From Prochlorococcus sp. AG-363-C20 (GTDB lineage: Bacteria > Cyanobacteriota > Cyanobacteriia > PCC-6307 > Cyanobiaceae): a stretch of 64,000 nucleotides of DNA. How positions within the stretch are numbered: position 1 is the first letter of the stretch; each line of letters opens with the position of its first letter. Under the pieces are notes generated by a model. The model had not been told where the DNA came from. It made no database searches and saw only the letters and a program-made list of their open reading frames with translations. The DNA lies in NCBI GenBank assembly GCA_003280295.1, contig QCFI01000002.1, forward strand, positions 1 through 64,000. The letters are read 5' to 3'. Of this stretch, positions 33,297-45,265 are shown piece by piece. The translations under genes and the position numbers were made by a program.

Positions 33297-34265
33297 ATGA
33301 GAATTGCTTCTGATATAACAGCTTTAGCTGGTCGAACTCCTTTAGTTCGACTAAACAGACTTCCCAACTCCTTTGGATGTCGTGCGGAAATATTAGCTAA
33401 ATTAGAAAGCTTTAATCCCACAGCTTCAGTAAAAGATCGAATCGCTGCAGCAATGGTTAAAGCAGCAGAGGATGGTGGGACTATTCAGCCAGGGCAAACT
33501 GTACTCATAGAACCTACTAGTGGAAACACAGGTATAGCCCTGGCAATGGTTGCCGCAGCTAAGGGATACCGGCTCATCCTCACAATGCCAGACACAATGA
33601 GTCAAGAAAGACGCGCCATGCTTCGCGCATATGGAGCCGAGCTTCAACTCACATCAGGGGAGGAAGGAATTCAAGGAGCAATTGATTTAGCCCAAGAGTT
33701 AGTTGCTTCTACACCAAATGCCTATCTTTTGCAGCAATTTGACAACCCTGCCAATCCAGAGATACATGAAACTACAACTGCAGAAGAAATCTGGATGGAT
33801 TGTGAAAAGAATATCGATGGTTTCATCGCAGGTGTTGGAACAGGAGGCACAATTACTGGTTGTGCAAGAGTTTTAAAAAAAAGAAATCCGAAGCTTTTGG
33901 TGATTGCTGTAGAACCTTCATCTAGCGCTGTCCTTTCAGGAGGAAAGCCAGGACCACATCCCATTCAAGGAATCGGAGCTGGCTTTATTCCAAGTGTTCT
34001 AGATCAATCATTAATAGATGAAATCCTCCAAATTAGTGACAATGAAGCAATAGAAATGGGAAGACGGCTTGCAAGGGAAGAAGGCCTTCTTAGTGGTGTT
34101 AGTAGCGGTGCTGCTATTGCAGCAGCACTCAAAATTGGGTCTCGTGAAGAAATGGTAGACAGACGACTAGTTGTGATCCTTCCTAGCTTTGGTGAGCGTT
34201 ATCTCTCTACTTCAATGTTTAGTGCTATTTCATCAATGCCAGCACACCAAAATGGACACCTTTAA
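33297..34265 (+). CDS. cysK: Cysteine synthase A
   Basis: [26 protein letters not shown] (PLP Lys), [26 protein letters not shown]. Confidence 0.95.
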   Translation: MRIASDITALAGRTPLVRLNRLPNSFGCRAEILAKLESFNPTASVKDRIAAAMVKAAEDGGTIQPGQTVLIEPTSGNTGIALAMVAAAKGYRLILTMPDTMSQERRAMLRAYGAELQLTSGEEGIQGAIDLAQELVASTPNAYLLQQFDNPANPEIHETTTAEEIWMDCEKNIDGFIAGVGTGGTITGCARVLKKRNPKLLVIAVEPSSSAVLSGGKPGPHPIQGIGAGFIPSVLDQSLIDEILQISDNEAIEMGRRLAREEGLLSGVSSGAAIAAALKIGSREEMVDRRLVVILPSFGERYLSTSMFSAISSMPAHQNGHL

Positions 34266-34288
34266 AAGATTTACTTAATAGCTCAAAT

Positions 34289-34987
34289 ATGTCAAATAAC
34301 CCTTACAAAATCCTAGGTGTTAGCTCAAGCGCCAACTCAGAAGAAATCAAAGCTGCATATAGACAATTAGTTAAACAACATCACCCCGATACTGGTGGAG
34401 ATAAGCAAACTATCCTTTCACTAAATGCAGCTTGGGAGATTTTAGGAGATAAAGAAAAACGCTTAGCCTATGACAAGAAAAATAATGCAATTGACTCTCT
34501 TAGCAAAGAGTCTAAAAAAAGAGGCATCAGAAATGCCCAGGCTAGTTATGCAGCTAAAAGGGCAAAAAGAAGATCAGTCGCAGAAGATAATGCACTATTG
34601 AAATGGTTACATGAGGTTTATTCCCCAATCGACCTGTTACTAGATCAAGTAATGCATCCTTTTTCTGCTGAGCTGAAAGCTCTGTCAGGAGACCCATACG
34701 ACGACGAACTCATGCAGAACTTTTGCTCTTATCTAGAAAACAGTCAAAAAAAACTTGAGAAAGTTGAACAAATTTATCGTTCAATACCTACGCCAGAAAC
34801 AGTCTATGGTTTTAGTCTAAGTCTCTATCATTGTCTATCTCAAGTAAAGGATGCTTTGAATGAAATTGAGCGATACACAATGGGGTACGTCGATGGTTAC
34901 CTACATGACGGTCATGAGATGTTACGAAAAGCCCAGCAAACACACGAGCAACTCAAACAAGAGCGATTTCGACTGGAAATCTCTTGA
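34289..34987 (+). CDS. J-domain (DnaJ-like) protein
   Basis: NPYKILGVSSSANSEEIKAAYRQLVKQHHPDTGG with the HPD motif. Confidence 0.9.
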   Translation: MSNNPYKILGVSSSANSEEIKAAYRQLVKQHHPDTGGDKQTILSLNAAWEILGDKEKRLAYDKKNNAIDSLSKESKKRGIRNAQASYAAKRAKRRSVAEDNALLKWLHEVYSPIDLLLDQVMHPFSAELKALSGDPYDDELMQNFCSYLENSQKKLEKVEQIYRSIPTPETVYGFSLSLYHCLSQVKDALNEIERYTMGYVDGYLHDGHEMLRKAQQTHEQLKQERFRLEIS

Positions 34988-35020
34988 GCTAATTTAGCTA
35001 TAAGCTTTTCACTTAATAAA

Positions 35021-35266
35021 TCACCTCCAAGCTTCTAATTGATCTATTCGCAACCAAACATCTGGGACAGGCATTCGCCAACGAACTTGACAATAGTCAC
35101 CTTTGATAAGCAATAGTTCTCCTGGACCATCAAAAATGTAATCAGGGGGAAATTGATCGCTAGCAGTTGCCTCGAGACTATTTTGATAAGCCTCACGTTT
35201 AACTCTTACCAAAGATCCTTTCCTCAAGTTTTTCGGAGGCTTGGGAGAAGTGACTTCTTCAGCCAT
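35021..35266 (-). CDS. ndhO: NAD(P)H-quinone oxidoreductase subunit O
   Basis: LRKGSLVRVKREAYQNSLEATASDQFPPDYIFDGPGELLLIKGDYCQVRWRMPVPDVWLRIDQLE matches NdhO; start placed at the internal Met (ORF begins 35275). Confidence 0.9.
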   Translation of the reverse strand: MAEEVTSPKPPKNLRKGSLVRVKREAYQNSLEATASDQFPPDYIFDGPGELLLIKGDYCQVRWRMPVPDVWLRIDQLEAWR

Positions 35267-35471
35267 CAGATACATTCAATATGCCTAAGGATAAATGCTT
35301 GATAGAAGGAAATTCTTTCTTAGTAAAAATGATTCTCCTTTTGACTCGGAAAGTTAAGGTTGATTACTACAAAAACAAATTCGTTTACGCCGCCAACTAA
35401 TTTTTTTCCATTACGGCTTTGTTGAAAGTATAAGAATCGCCTTAACCTCGCAAACATTGCTTTTTTGATCA

Positions 35472-36419
35472 ATGCGCCTACTACTAATTGGCTGCACAGG
35501 TTTTATAGGTCGTGAATTGATCCCTCAACTATTAAATCATGGACATCAATTAACCATTGTTAGTAGAAAAAAAGAGCAAGGGTTTTCATCAGATCAAATC
35601 ACCCAATTGCAACTTAATCCGGCAATAGCCCACAACTGGGATGGAGATGTACTTAAAAAAGCTCTGAATCAAGCAGAAGGCGTAATAAACCTTGCGGGCG
35701 AACCTATTGCTAACAAACGTTGGAGTTCAACTCACTGTCTTGAAATTGAAAATAGTCGTCTTGAAACAACAAAAGCATTGATCAATGCCATGAGAAAACT
35801 ACGCAAACCTCCCCGAGTTCTTGTAAATGCATCAGCAATCGGCTACTACGGAACGAGTCCAGATACTAATTTCACGGAAGACAGCAAAAATGGAAAAGAC
35901 TTTTTAGCAAGTCTTTGTACACGATGGGAAAATGCCGCAATTAAGAAGCCGAAAGCAACACGACTCATAATCTTTCGAATAGGAATTGTACTGGGTTCAA
36001 ATGGAGGTGCACTAGGGAAAATGCTTCCTATTTTTAAAGCTGGCTTAGGAGGCCCCATAGGAGATGGGCAACAATGGATGAGTTGGATACATCGAACCGA
36101 TCTGTGTCAAATGATGGAACAAGCTCTAATAAATAAAAACTGGTCAGGTGTGGTCAACGCTGTTGCTCCACAAACTATTTCTATGAGCAATTTTGCTGCT
36201 GCTTTAGGAAAGTCCCTTGGACGTCCAAGCTTATTACCTGTTCCCGGTCCAATTCTAAAATTGCTATTAGGGGACGGAGCACGTGTAGTTCTGGAAGGGC
36301 AAAAGGTTGAATCTCTCAAGTTAAAGCAACTGGAATTTCAATTCAAATATCCAAAACTCAATCAAGCACTGATTGAAATAACACAACCAAAGGAATCAAA
36401 CAATAGTCAATCTTTCTGA
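35472..36419 (+). CDS. TIGR01777-type NAD-dependent epimerase family protein
   Basis: LLIGCTGFIGRELIPQLLNHGHQLTIVSR, VINLAGEPIANKRWS, ASAIGYYGTS. Confidence 0.88.
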   Translation: MRLLLIGCTGFIGRELIPQLLNHGHQLTIVSRKKEQGFSSDQITQLQLNPAIAHNWDGDVLKKALNQAEGVINLAGEPIANKRWSSTHCLEIENSRLETTKALINAMRKLRKPPRVLVNASAIGYYGTSPDTNFTEDSKNGKDFLASLCTRWENAAIKKPKATRLIIFRIGIVLGSNGGALGKMLPIFKAGLGGPIGDGQQWMSWIHRTDLCQMMEQALINKNWSGVVNAVAPQTISMSNFAAALGKSLGRPSLLPVPGPILKLLLGDGARVVLEGQKVESLKLKQLEFQFKYPKLNQALIEITQPKESNNSQSF

Positions 36420-36523
36420 CAGCTCTCTTAAGCCAAACAAACCAATCAGATATAAATTAAAACTCTACTAAGTAATAACATCCAACCATTCTTAAAAGAA
36501 ACTTGGCATTAAAATTATAAAGT

Positions 36524-37726
36524 TCAACAGAGAGGCAAAGTTAATATCGCTTGCGCTATCCTTTTGGCGCCTCCTTTATTTCCTAATCTTCTTAAAGCTT
36601 CTTGATGACATTTATTTTTTAAAGAAATGTCATTCTGAGTTCTTTCCAACAAATCGAAAATTAAATTCCCTGTATTCCTCAAAATTATTTCTTCTCCCAC
36701 CTTCCCATTTGCACAAAAGATAGTCGGACCTAATAATCGTCTTTGCGCTTCAGCAAAAGAAGCTGTGAACTGAGGCCCATAGCCTGGAAGTTGTAAAACA
36801 GGCTTACCAAGACCAGCTGCTTGCTCAGTAGCCGTACCAGCCATAGACAACAAAACATCACTACTCTGAAGAACTTGTACAAATGAATCACGATGAACAT
36901 TGACCCTGGAATGATTTCGCACTAATTGCACACATGAACCTCTTTCATCAGAATCTCTGACGTCCCAACCTTGGAAAGCAACTAATTTTCTCAAAGCTAA
37001 ATCATCCAATGCAGGTACTAACGCAATATCAAAGCTGATATCAATCCTTTCCATCTTGGCTAATGGTAGACATTCAATGACACGAAGAATTAAAAGAAGA
37101 TTCTCATCTAACTCTGGACGACGACTACCTGGTAGCAAACCCAAGCGAAGATGGCACTTTGGCAAAGCTGGTTGAGGTGCCAAGACTGGATCCATAAAAG
37201 GGTTTCCTAAAAAGTCAACATCGCTAAGTAACTGCATTCTTAGGTCATCTGCAGTCAGTTGATCCCGAGTAAATATCTTGAGAAATCTTTGACTCGATAA
37301 GCAATTTGCACAAGGCCAGGGCAGTCTTAGCTTCCCTTCATAGTGACTGGAGTAAGCCACCAGATAAGTAACCACAGGCAATCTGGTTAACCATGCTGCT
37401 AAAACAGGTACAACATCTCCAATAACTATCAAGAGATCATAATTACGAGCAATTGAAAATAAGTGAAAGAAACGACCAAAAAGGTACAGCAATTGGCCCT
37501 GCAGAAATTCAGTTAATCGACCAGAAAAAGTAGTATAACCAAGCCCACCTGTACTAAATTGTTTTGTCTTACCATGAGTCTTTATTCCTGCTGATAAATA
37601 AGAATAGCCATAACCAACAAGAGGTAAAGCCTCAACTTCTTGGCCAAGTTTTTGTAGAGCTTTTCCTACTAAAGCACCTGAAAGGTCTTCCCCATGACCA
37701 TTACTCAAAATTAAAATTCGCACCAA
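36524..37726 (-). CDS. LpxB-related (lipid-A-disaccharide synthase-like) protein
   Basis: ILSNGHGEDLSGALVGKALQKLG...LGLLPGSRRPEL...SMAGTATEQAAGLGKPVLQLPG. Confidence 0.8.
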   Translation of the reverse strand: MVRILILSNGHGEDLSGALVGKALQKLGQEVEALPLVGYGYSYLSAGIKTHGKTKQFSTGGLGYTTFSGRLTEFLQGQLLYLFGRFFHLFSIARNYDLLIVIGDVVPVLAAWLTRLPVVTYLVAYSSHYEGKLRLPWPCANCLSSQRFLKIFTRDQLTADDLRMQLLSDVDFLGNPFMDPVLAPQPALPKCHLRLGLLPGSRRPELDENLLLILRVIECLPLAKMERIDISFDIALVPALDDLALRKLVAFQGWDVRDSDERGSCVQLVRNHSRVNVHRDSFVQVLQSSDVLLSMAGTATEQAAGLGKPVLQLPGYGPQFTASFAEAQRRLLGPTIFCANGKVGEEIILRNTGNLIFDLLERTQNDISLKNKCHQEALRRLGNKGGAKRIAQAILTLPLC

Positions 37727-37727
37727 A

Positions 37728-38147
37728 CTAGAAATCCAACCAAGTCTTAATTTTTTCTAGAGCCAACCAATTTGGTTTTCGATTCAAGCCATCTTCTATT
37801 GAATTTTTCAATTCTTTTTCTAGATCGGGAACAGCTACTAAAACTCTATTAAGAAAGTCAATATGTTCTCTCACACCTTTGGATTTTGTTTCTAGTAAAG
37901 CCAAACAAAGATTAATTCTTGCTTGAGGATCCTGTCTATTTAATTTCACAGCTCTTCTCGCCGAGCGAAGTGCTTCATCATTCTGATTACAAAGCAATTG
38001 TAACCAAGCAAGACAAGTCCATCCCGCTGCTTGATTTGGAGCTGTTGATGTAATTGTCTCAAAATCCTTGATCAACTCACTAGCTTCAATCCCAGACTCA
38101 TATCTAGCCATTGCCTTATCAAACAAACTCCCTTCAGTAGTCTCCAT
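37728..38147 (-). CDS. Tetratricopeptide repeat protein
   Basis: 139 aa; TPR-like WTCLAWLQLLCNQNDEALRSARRAVKLNRQDPQARINLCLALLE. Confidence 0.75.
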   Translation of the reverse strand: METTEGSLFDKAMARYESGIEASELIKDFETITSTAPNQAAGWTCLAWLQLLCNQNDEALRSARRAVKLNRQDPQARINLCLALLETKSKGVREHIDFLNRVLVAVPDLEKELKNSIEDGLNRKPNWLALEKIKTWLDF

Positions 38148-38207
38148 GAGATGAAAAATTGCTAATTAGGAACTCCCAGTTTCCTACGTTTACATATTTT
38201 TGATAAG

Positions 38208-38606
38208 TCATACAGCAAAAGAACTTCCACATCCACACGTTTGAGTGGCATTAGGGTTCGTGAAATTAAATCCTCCACCAATAAGAGCAGTACTGAAATC
38301 TAATTGCATTCCATAAATATAAAAAAGACTTTTCGGATCACAAACCACCTTAAAAGAATCGCCAATAGGTGTGATGTATTCATAAAGCTCATCATCCTCT
38401 TGCATTTCAGCCGCTGGAACAAAATCCATGGTGTAACTCATGCCACTACAACCTCCGGAACGAACACCCACTCTTAAGAACTTGTTTGCACCTTGCTCTC
38501 GACAAAGTTGGGCCAATTGCTGCATGGCTGCCTCAGAAATCAAAATACCCTTTCCATCCTGAGCTGTATGTGTAGGCTCTGTGATATTTTGCTCGCTCAT
38601 AATCAT
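38208..38606 (-). CDS. HesB/IscA/SufA family iron-sulfur assembly protein
   Basis: LRVGVRSGGCSGMSYTMDF ... TCGCGSSF, three conserved Cys. Confidence 0.92.
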   Translation of the reverse strand: MIMSEQNITEPTHTAQDGKGILISEAAMQQLAQLCREQGANKFLRVGVRSGGCSGMSYTMDFVPAAEMQEDDELYEYITPIGDSFKVVCDPKSLFYIYGMQLDFSTALIGGGFNFTNPNATQTCGCGSSFAV

Positions 38607-38706
38607 TGGTATACCTTAAAACACTTTATTAAAGGATCTTGATTTTTGCCTTCTTGGAATCTATCCATCATATTCATAGAGTTAGAAAGTTGTTTTCTTA
38701 AAGCGG

Positions 38707-40146
38707 GTGAGAGTTGCAATAGTTGGGGCTGGGCTGGCAGGTCTCACTGCTGCTGTAGACCTCGTCGATTCAGGCCACACAGTGGATCTCTACGAAGCAA
38801 GGCCGTTCTTAGGCGGAAAAGTGGCTAGTTGGGAAGATTCAGATGGGAACCACATAGAAATGGGGCTCCATGTTTTCTTTTTCAACTACACAAATCTTTT
38901 CGCACTAATGCGCAAAGTAGGTGCAATAAACCATTTACTACCTAAAGAGCACACTCATTTATTCATAAACCGTGGCGGAGATGTTCGCGCATTGGATTTT
39001 CGTTTCGCAATTGGCGCACCATTCAATGGCCTAAAAGCTTTTTTTACAACTCCACAGCTGGATTGGATCGACAAATTACGCAATGCACTTGCCTTAGGAA
39101 CCAGTCCAATCGTTCAGGGCCTTATTGATTACGAAGGAGCCATGAAAACAATACGAGCCCTGGACTCAATAAGTTTTCAAAGTTGGTTCCTTAACCATGG
39201 AGGCAGCTTACAAAGTATTAATCGCATGTGGAACCCAATTGCCTATGCATTGGGTTTTATCGACTGCGAAGCGATTTCAGCGAGGTGTATGCTCACGATC
39301 TTCATGATGTTCGCCGCAAAAACCGAAGCCTCCAAGCTGAATCTGCTCAAAGGATCACCACATCGATGGCTAACCAAGCCAATTCTGGATTACATCACAG
39401 CCAAAGGAGGCAAACTACATCTCAAACATCGTGTTCGTAAAATTCATTTTCAAGACAGTGAATCTCCCACAGTTACTGGATTAAGCCTTAATACACCTAA
39501 TGGAGAAATTGAAATTAAAGCAGACCAATATCTAGCCGCTTGCGATGTCCCTGGGATGCAAAGACTAATACCAAAGGAATGGCGAAGATTCCCTCTTTTC
39601 GCTGGGATAGACAAGCTACAAACAGTACCAGTTGCAACAGTTCAACTGCGATATGACGGATGGGTTACTGAACTCAATAACAAGTTAGCCAGATTGAATG
39701 TTCAATCTCCAACTGGTTTGGATAATTTGTTGTATACAGCGGATGCTGATTTCAGTTGTTTTGCAGACTTAGCACTCAGCAGTCCGGAAGACTATCGACT
39801 GAAAGGACTTGGCTCTTTACTACAATGTGTATTAACGCCAGGAGATCCATGGATCACAAAATCTGTTGAAAAAATCATTGAACATACTGATAGTCAGGTT
39901 AAAGATCTGTTCCCTTCCTCTCGTGATCTAAAACTAGTTTGGAGCAACGTTGTAAAACTTTCCCATTCTTTATATAGAGAAGCCCCTGGAATGGAACCAT
40001 TCAGGCCGAATCAATCAACACCTATAATAAATTTCTTTTTAGCTGGTAGTTATACACGCCAGGACTATATCGACTCGATGGAAGGTGCAACGATGAGTGG
40101 TCATCTTGCAGCCAAAGAAATGCTTCGTAAAGCTACTGCTCTTTAA
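38707..40146 (+). CDS. zds: 9,9'-di-cis-zeta-carotene desaturase
   Basis: GTG start; [59 protein letters not shown]-terminal [22 protein letters not shown]. Confidence 0.95.
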   Translation: MRVAIVGAGLAGLTAAVDLVDSGHTVDLYEARPFLGGKVASWEDSDGNHIEMGLHVFFFNYTNLFALMRKVGAINHLLPKEHTHLFINRGGDVRALDFRFAIGAPFNGLKAFFTTPQLDWIDKLRNALALGTSPIVQGLIDYEGAMKTIRALDSISFQSWFLNHGGSLQSINRMWNPIAYALGFIDCEAISARCMLTIFMMFAAKTEASKLNLLKGSPHRWLTKPILDYITAKGGKLHLKHRVRKIHFQDSESPTVTGLSLNTPNGEIEIKADQYLAACDVPGMQRLIPKEWRRFPLFAGIDKLQTVPVATVQLRYDGWVTELNNKLARLNVQSPTGLDNLLYTADADFSCFADLALSSPEDYRLKGLGSLLQCVLTPGDPWITKSVEKIIEHTDSQVKDLFPSSRDLKLVWSNVVKLSHSLYREAPGMEPFRPNQSTPIINFFLAGSYTRQDYIDSMEGATMSGHLAAKEMLRKATAL

Positions 40147-40167
40147 ACAAATTACATCTAATCTGAA

Positions 40168-40638
40168 ATGGGACGCTGGCTCGAACACACTGTCACTTGC
40201 GACATTCAAGCAACTCTTCCAAGAGTATGGGAGATGTGGAATAACATGGAGGCAATGCCCTTATGGATGAGTTGGATTGAATCAGTAAAAACTATTCAAA
40301 AACCTACAAAAACCCTTCCAGATCTTACTGAATGGACATTAGCAGCGAATGGATTTCGCTTTAAATGGAAAGCAAAAATCACTGAACGTGTTGAGACACA
40401 AAAACTCCAATGGGAATCAATAGGAGGACTGCCGACAACAGGCTGTGTTCATTTTTACAATGAAGATAAAGATCGAACCATTGTCAAATTATCAGTTACT
40501 TATGAATTACCTAAATTAATAGCACCAATAATGGAGCCGAACATCTTAGGAGGAATGGTTACTAAAGAGCTTCAAGAAAATCTAGACAGATTTAAAGATC
40601 TTGTTGAAAGCGATTATGGCAAAACTCAGGAAAGGTAA
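40168..40638 (+). CDS. SRPBCC family (cyclase/dehydrase-type) protein
   Basis: 156 aa; RVWEMWNNMEAMPLWMSWIESVK pattern, downstream of zds. Confidence 0.8.
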   Translation: MGRWLEHTVTCDIQATLPRVWEMWNNMEAMPLWMSWIESVKTIQKPTKTLPDLTEWTLAANGFRFKWKAKITERVETQKLQWESIGGLPTTGCVHFYNEDKDRTIVKLSVTYELPKLIAPIMEPNILGGMVTKELQENLDRFKDLVESDYGKTQER

Positions 40639-40732
40639 GCTATAAGTCAATATTTCTCAATGAGATTTTCAATAGAAAAGTTAATTTTTTATTGAAAATT
40701 TAAATCTTTTATTTTTTACTAAAAGATATCAT

Positions 40733-41530
40733 CTATTGATGTTGAAAGGAATCAACACATGCCTTGATCAAGCCATCCAAGTCATGAGGATCAGCTTCTT
40801 GGTCAACTCTATCAAAATATTTCTTACAACTAATACTAGTTTGAGGACCTATTGAAATCAATTTAACACCAACAAGTATTTTTTCCCATGAAGGTCCAAA
40901 CCTCTTCATCATCAACTGTGCAGAATGCAAAGCAGTCTTTCCACTAGTAAAAGTGATTGCATCGACTGCTTTATTTAAGAATGCCTTGGCTGTAATTTCT
41001 GGAATTTCCTTAGGACAAAAAGACTCATAAGCTGCAACTTCAACAACTTTTACTCCCTTCTTTGCAAAAACGTCTGCCAATAAGGTTCTTCCCCCTGATT
41101 GAACTCTTGGAATAAGAATCTTTAACCCTGGTACAAAAACTGGAAAATGCTCAATAAGGCTATCAGCTATGAATTTTGGCGGAACATAATCAGGGTCAAT
41201 TCCTAATTGTTCCAAAGTCAAGCCCGTTTTTCTTCCAACAACAGCGATTTTCAAACTATTAGATCTCCTTGACAAGGTTTTACCAATATTTAGCAATCTT
41301 TCTTCGACTGCTCTAACTCCATTAGCACTAGAAAATACAATCCAATCAAAGCTATCTAAATCTGTCAAAGCGTCATCTAACGGTCCCCATTGATCCGGTG
41401 GACCAATTACAAGTGCAGGCAAATCCAAAACTCTTGCACCTTTTTCTTTAAAAAGATTTTGAGCTTCACTCTGTTGTTCTTGAGAGCGAGTAAGAACTAC
41501 AGTTCTTCCATAAAGAGGCAGATCAAACAA
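40733..41530 (-). CDS. hemD: Uroporphyrinogen-III synthase
   Basis: GRTVVLTRSQEQQSEAQNLFKEKGARVLDLPALVI...DWIVFSSANGVRAV...AITFTSGKTALHS. Confidence 0.88.
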   Translation of the reverse strand: MFDLPLYGRTVVLTRSQEQQSEAQNLFKEKGARVLDLPALVIGPPDQWGPLDDALTDLDSFDWIVFSSANGVRAVEERLLNIGKTLSRRSNSLKIAVVGRKTGLTLEQLGIDPDYVPPKFIADSLIEHFPVFVPGLKILIPRVQSGGRTLLADVFAKKGVKVVEVAAYESFCPKEIPEITAKAFLNKAVDAITFTSGKTALHSAQLMMKRFGPSWEKILVGVKLISIGPQTSISCKKYFDRVDQEADPHDLDGLIKACVDSFQHQ

Positions 41531-41601
41531 GATGGTAAATGCTAAAAATAATTAAAAGACTGAACATTCTTGAACTCACTAATTTGTAAAGATTAAATGA
41601 A

Positions 41602-43254
41602 TCAATCTGTAAAATCACGGAGTGTTTGAGTCTGTAAAACATTTTTCATCTTGTCTGTTGCCAGAAAAGCAGAAAGCACCTGGTTTTGAGCTTCAGGCAT
41701 CTGTCCTGGACTATAAGCAGAGGGGATAGATGGATCTAGCACTTGAATCAACTCATTCCAAAGATAAGGACTTCCATAAACAACTAATCCTGAAAGACGA
41801 TTTTGTTTTTGTAACTGCTGAATCACAACTAGCCAAGGTTCCTGATTATTAAGATCACCTCGAAAAGGATTGCCCCTGCAAAAAAGTTGTAAAAGAAAAG
41901 GTCCATCACCAAATCTTGTTAAGGCGAGAGGCTCATTCAAATCAGTTGCCCAGGGAGAAATTCCTAACTGATGACAAAGGATAGTTCTAAAACCAATTGC
42001 CTCTGGCATACAGCATGCAGGCGAAAGCGGCGTGAGGAATGGACAAGGAAGAACAGAATCCACTCGCAGCAAATTGATGCCGGCATGATTTTTTGCATCT
42101 AAATCCAATTGCTTACGTACAAGTATGGATCTGCGTATGAGCTCATCTGCAAGAGCTCGATCCGCATCACGTTCTATGTCCAAGCTATCAACCTTGCTCT
42201 TTTGATCGAGAGAAGTTGAATTAAAAGCTTCAATTTTAGCTAATGCTTTTCTCCGACGAACTAAAGCCTCTTCAAGCCTTTTCATTGGGATTCGACCAGA
42301 CAACAAAGCGCTGCAGATTGCATTAATAGCCTCATCAGGATTCTCTGGCATCATCAACAAATCAGCACCAGCCTCAAAGGCCAAAACAGCACTTTCAGCT
42401 ACTCCATAGCACTTACTTATTGCTTCCATAACCAAAGCATCCGTAACCAAAAGGCCATCAAAACCTATCTTTTCTCGCAAAAGGGTTGTAAGAACCTTCC
42501 TTGAAAGTGTCGCTGGATGCCTTGAATCTATCTTCCGCAACAAAATATGAGCTGACATCACACTGTCTGCTCCTGCCGCAACCAAAGTCTTAAAAGGGGA
42601 AAATTCTATTTCCTCCAACCTATTCAAATCATGCTCCAAAATCGGTAATTCCAAATGTGAATCAACGGAAGTATCACCATGCCCTGGGAAATGTTTTGCA
42701 CACGACAGAACCCCTTGTGAAGCCAATCCTCTATTAAATGCACAAGTCAATTCAGAGACTGTGGAATGATTCTCACCCCATGCCCGCACATTGATAACAG
42801 GGTTATTAGGGTTGCTGTTTATATCACAAACAGGAGCAAGGATCCAATTAAGACCACAGATACGTGCTTGAAAACCTGTAGAGCTTCCATATTTCTCCGC
42901 AAGCAAAATAGCTTTCTCAGGATCTTTTCTATAAATCTGTCCCACCGCCAAAGGTGGAACAAACCAAGTACCTCCTTGAAAACGTTGACCTAAGCCTTCT
43001 TCTATATCGGCACATAAAAGAAGTGGTTTTGCTGACCAACTACTCAATATTTTAGATCGTTGCTGTAATTCATGAATGCTTCCACCAAGAAGAATAACGC
43101 CTCCAACACCCTCTTCTAAAAGCCTTTTCAGTTCACTATTCTTTAATTCCCATTTTGGATATTGTCTTTGAGTATCGCAAAGATGACCACTAGATCGAAT
43201 AATCAATAATTCCGCTACCTTCTGACGCAAATAATTTTTTTTTAAACTAATCAC
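41602..43254 (-). CDS. Glycoside hydrolase family 3 (NagZ-like beta-N-acetylhexosaminidase)
   Basis: [20 protein letters not shown] NagZ-type signature, [13 protein letters not shown] nucleophile region. Confidence 0.88.
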   Translation of the reverse strand: MISLKKNYLRQKVAELLIIRSSGHLCDTQRQYPKWELKNSELKRLLEEGVGGVILLGGSIHELQQRSKILSSWSAKPLLLCADIEEGLGQRFQGGTWFVPPLAVGQIYRKDPEKAILLAEKYGSSTGFQARICGLNWILAPVCDINSNPNNPVINVRAWGENHSTVSELTCAFNRGLASQGVLSCAKHFPGHGDTSVDSHLELPILEHDLNRLEEIEFSPFKTLVAAGADSVMSAHILLRKIDSRHPATLSRKVLTTLLREKIGFDGLLVTDALVMEAISKCYGVAESAVLAFEAGADLLMMPENPDEAINAICSALLSGRIPMKRLEEALVRRRKALAKIEAFNSTSLDQKSKVDSLDIERDADRALADELIRRSILVRKQLDLDAKNHAGINLLRVDSVLPCPFLTPLSPACCMPEAIGFRTILCHQLGISPWATDLNEPLALTRFGDGPFLLQLFCRGNPFRGDLNNQEPWLVVIQQLQKQNRLSGLVVYGSPYLWNELIQVLDPSIPSAYSPGQMPEAQNQVLSAFLATDKMKNVLQTQTLRDFTD

Positions 43255-43649
43255 AACTCTTGATCTATATCAAAAGAAGTAGGATTACTAATTTGTCTTT
43301 CTTTCTCCAAGCGCTCCAAAAGGCTTAGAACAGAAGCTCCCTTTTCTATTCCTTTATCTAATTGAAAAACAATTTCTGGCGCACGTCTTAACTTTAAATT
43401 TCTTCCTAAGATCCCTCTAAGAAAGCTTGTAGATGCATTCAATCCAGACATAACAAGTTTTTTCTCACTTTCTTCGCCAAAGATGCTCACAAAAATTTTG
43501 CAGTGCTGCAAATCTCCAGAAACCTCTACATCAGTAATAGTAACCATTCCAAGTTGAACTCTTTCATCTCTAATCCCATTGATTAATAGCTGACTCATTT
43601 CACGCCGAATGAGGGCAGCAACTCTTTCTACTCGACGTCCTTGAGTCAT
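43251..43649 (-). CDS. rbfA: Ribosome-binding factor A
   Basis: [51 protein letters not shown]. Confidence 0.92.
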   Translation of the reverse strand: MTQGRRVERVAALIRREMSQLLINGIRDERVQLGMVTITDVEVSGDLQHCKIFVSIFGEESEKKLVMSGLNASTSFLRGILGRNLKLRRAPEIVFQLDKGIEKGASVLSLLERLEKERQISNPTSFDIDQEL

Positions 43650-43651
43650 AG

Positions 43652-43858
43652 CTAGCCAAGGGGTACTGGAAAAACCATTGCTCTCACGATAAAAGTCAGC
43701 GTTAGGAAACCACTAATCAATGCCCCAATAATTGATATCGCTGTGATTGGATTGCTACTACGTCTAACTAAAGGCTCTAAAGATGCAGCAAATACTCCGA
43801 GAATGATCGTTATCAGGTATTTGGGATATCTCAGGACATTGGCAAAAAACTCACCCAT
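43652..43858 (-). CDS. DUF751 family small membrane protein
   Basis: [33 protein letters not shown] conserved cyanobacterial pattern, two TM helices. Confidence 0.75.
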   Translation of the reverse strand: MGEFFANVLRYPKYLITIILGVFAASLEPLVRRSSNPITAISIIGALISGFLTLTFIVRAMVFPVPLG

Positions 43859-44400
43859 TGCTCTAACTAGTGGAAAAAATCAAGGGATACGGTGCCTCTA
43901 TTTAGGAGGTTCTGTGAAAAATTGAGATTAAAACAATACCTTAATTTAGATTTCCACCTCAGCATAAGAATCATTTTAAAGACTAATACTAAGTTTTAAA
44001 GTGGTGGAAATTGCTACTAGATTTGCTAAATTCTTCATCTTTTGCATGTCTAGACACAATCAGAACTCACTACAGACTGATAAAGAGAGCATTCTTAATG
44101 ATCTACGTAAGATTTTTGGTCATCCATAAGTCTAGGCAACAAGATGATTAAAAAGCACGGCTAAAACAGGCCAAATTTATCAAAAAAGATAAAGATAAAA
44201 CCAATAAAAAGACTGCTAAAACTCTGATTATAAAGACTATAGATGCAATTTATTTTGATTCTATAATATAGTATATTTAATCACCAATAAACCAAAAAAT
44301 TTAATCCAATTCTTCAGAATTTCTTTCAATCACAATTAACTAATACAATTCCAATTCCAATTCCACCAAAAAATCAAATACCAATCAGAAAAAGTTTCAA

Positions 44401-44664
44401 ATGTCAGATCCTCTAATTCGTGCTTGTGATGACTACATAGTCATGGAACCAGGCAAAGATGAAAAATTCCTTAATAAAGAAGGAACCAAAGAATGGTTAA
44501 TCACTTGGTTAGAGCAACTAGAAGAGCTCCCAAAGGATCTTGAAGACCAACCATCTCTTGATGCTGCAGCTATACGATTACTTGATACTGCTTGTGATCT
44601 AGAAATTAAACCTGGCTTCATCTTGCAGTGGTTTGCAGTGCGTTTGGACCCTCCGAATCCCTAA
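44401..44664 (+). CDS. CRR7-like (chlororespiratory reduction 7) protein
   Basis: [17 protein letters not shown]...LPKDL...[10 protein letters not shown]...[10 protein letters not shown] resembles the CRR7 pattern (vvLEPGk.eeF ... LQWyaVRLe). Confidence 0.6.
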   Translation: MSDPLIRACDDYIVMEPGKDEKFLNKEGTKEWLITWLEQLEELPKDLEDQPSLDAAAIRLLDTACDLEIKPGFILQWFAVRLDPPNP

Positions 44665-45223
44665 GAATTGATGGTAAAGAGTTCAAAATTAACTTTGCGA
44701 CTGCAGCTGGGTCTTCATTCACGACTTGCAAATGCAAGTCTGCTTCAAGGTAAAACTTTTCGCGTTGTATAAAAAGAGATTCTAAAGCTCCTAAAGGATC
44801 ATCATTATTTAGCAAAGGTCGATCTCCTGGATCCGATTTCAACCTCAAAAGAAGTCGATCTAACCCTGGATCTAGCCAAATCACAATCCCTTGATGAAGA
44901 ATCCCCCAATTTTCAGACCTTGTTACTAATCCCCCGCCAGTTGCAACAACTAATGAATGCCTTTGTCCAATAGCGCTTAAAACCTGTGATTCAATATCCC
45001 TAAAGGCTTTTTCACCATCCTGTTCAAAAATCAGTGAAATAGATTGCCCAGAAGCCTTTTCAATAACTTTATCCGTGTCAACAAAAGAATAATCAAGTTC
45101 TTTGGCTAAATAAGGCCCAGTGCAGCTCTTACCAGAACCCATCATTCCTACAAGATAAAGGTTGCGGCCTCCAAGCCATTGCCTCAGAGATGAAGAGGTC
45201 GAAGAAATAGAAGAATCAATCAT
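44618..45223 (-). CDS. aroK: Shikimate kinase
   Basis: [52 protein letters not shown]. Confidence 0.93.
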   Translation of the reverse strand: MIDSSISSTSSSLRQWLGGRNLYLVGMMGSGKSCTGPYLAKELDYSFVDTDKVIEKASGQSISLIFEQDGEKAFRDIESQVLSAIGQRHSLVVATGGGLVTRSENWGILHQGIVIWLDPGLDRLLLRLKSDPGDRPLLNNDDPLGALESLFIQREKFYLEADLHLQVVNEDPAAVAKLILNSLPSILRDSEGPNALQTTAR

Positions 45224-45265
45224 AAAACAAAAATTTTTAGAGCCAATTAGGATGATTACCAGTCT

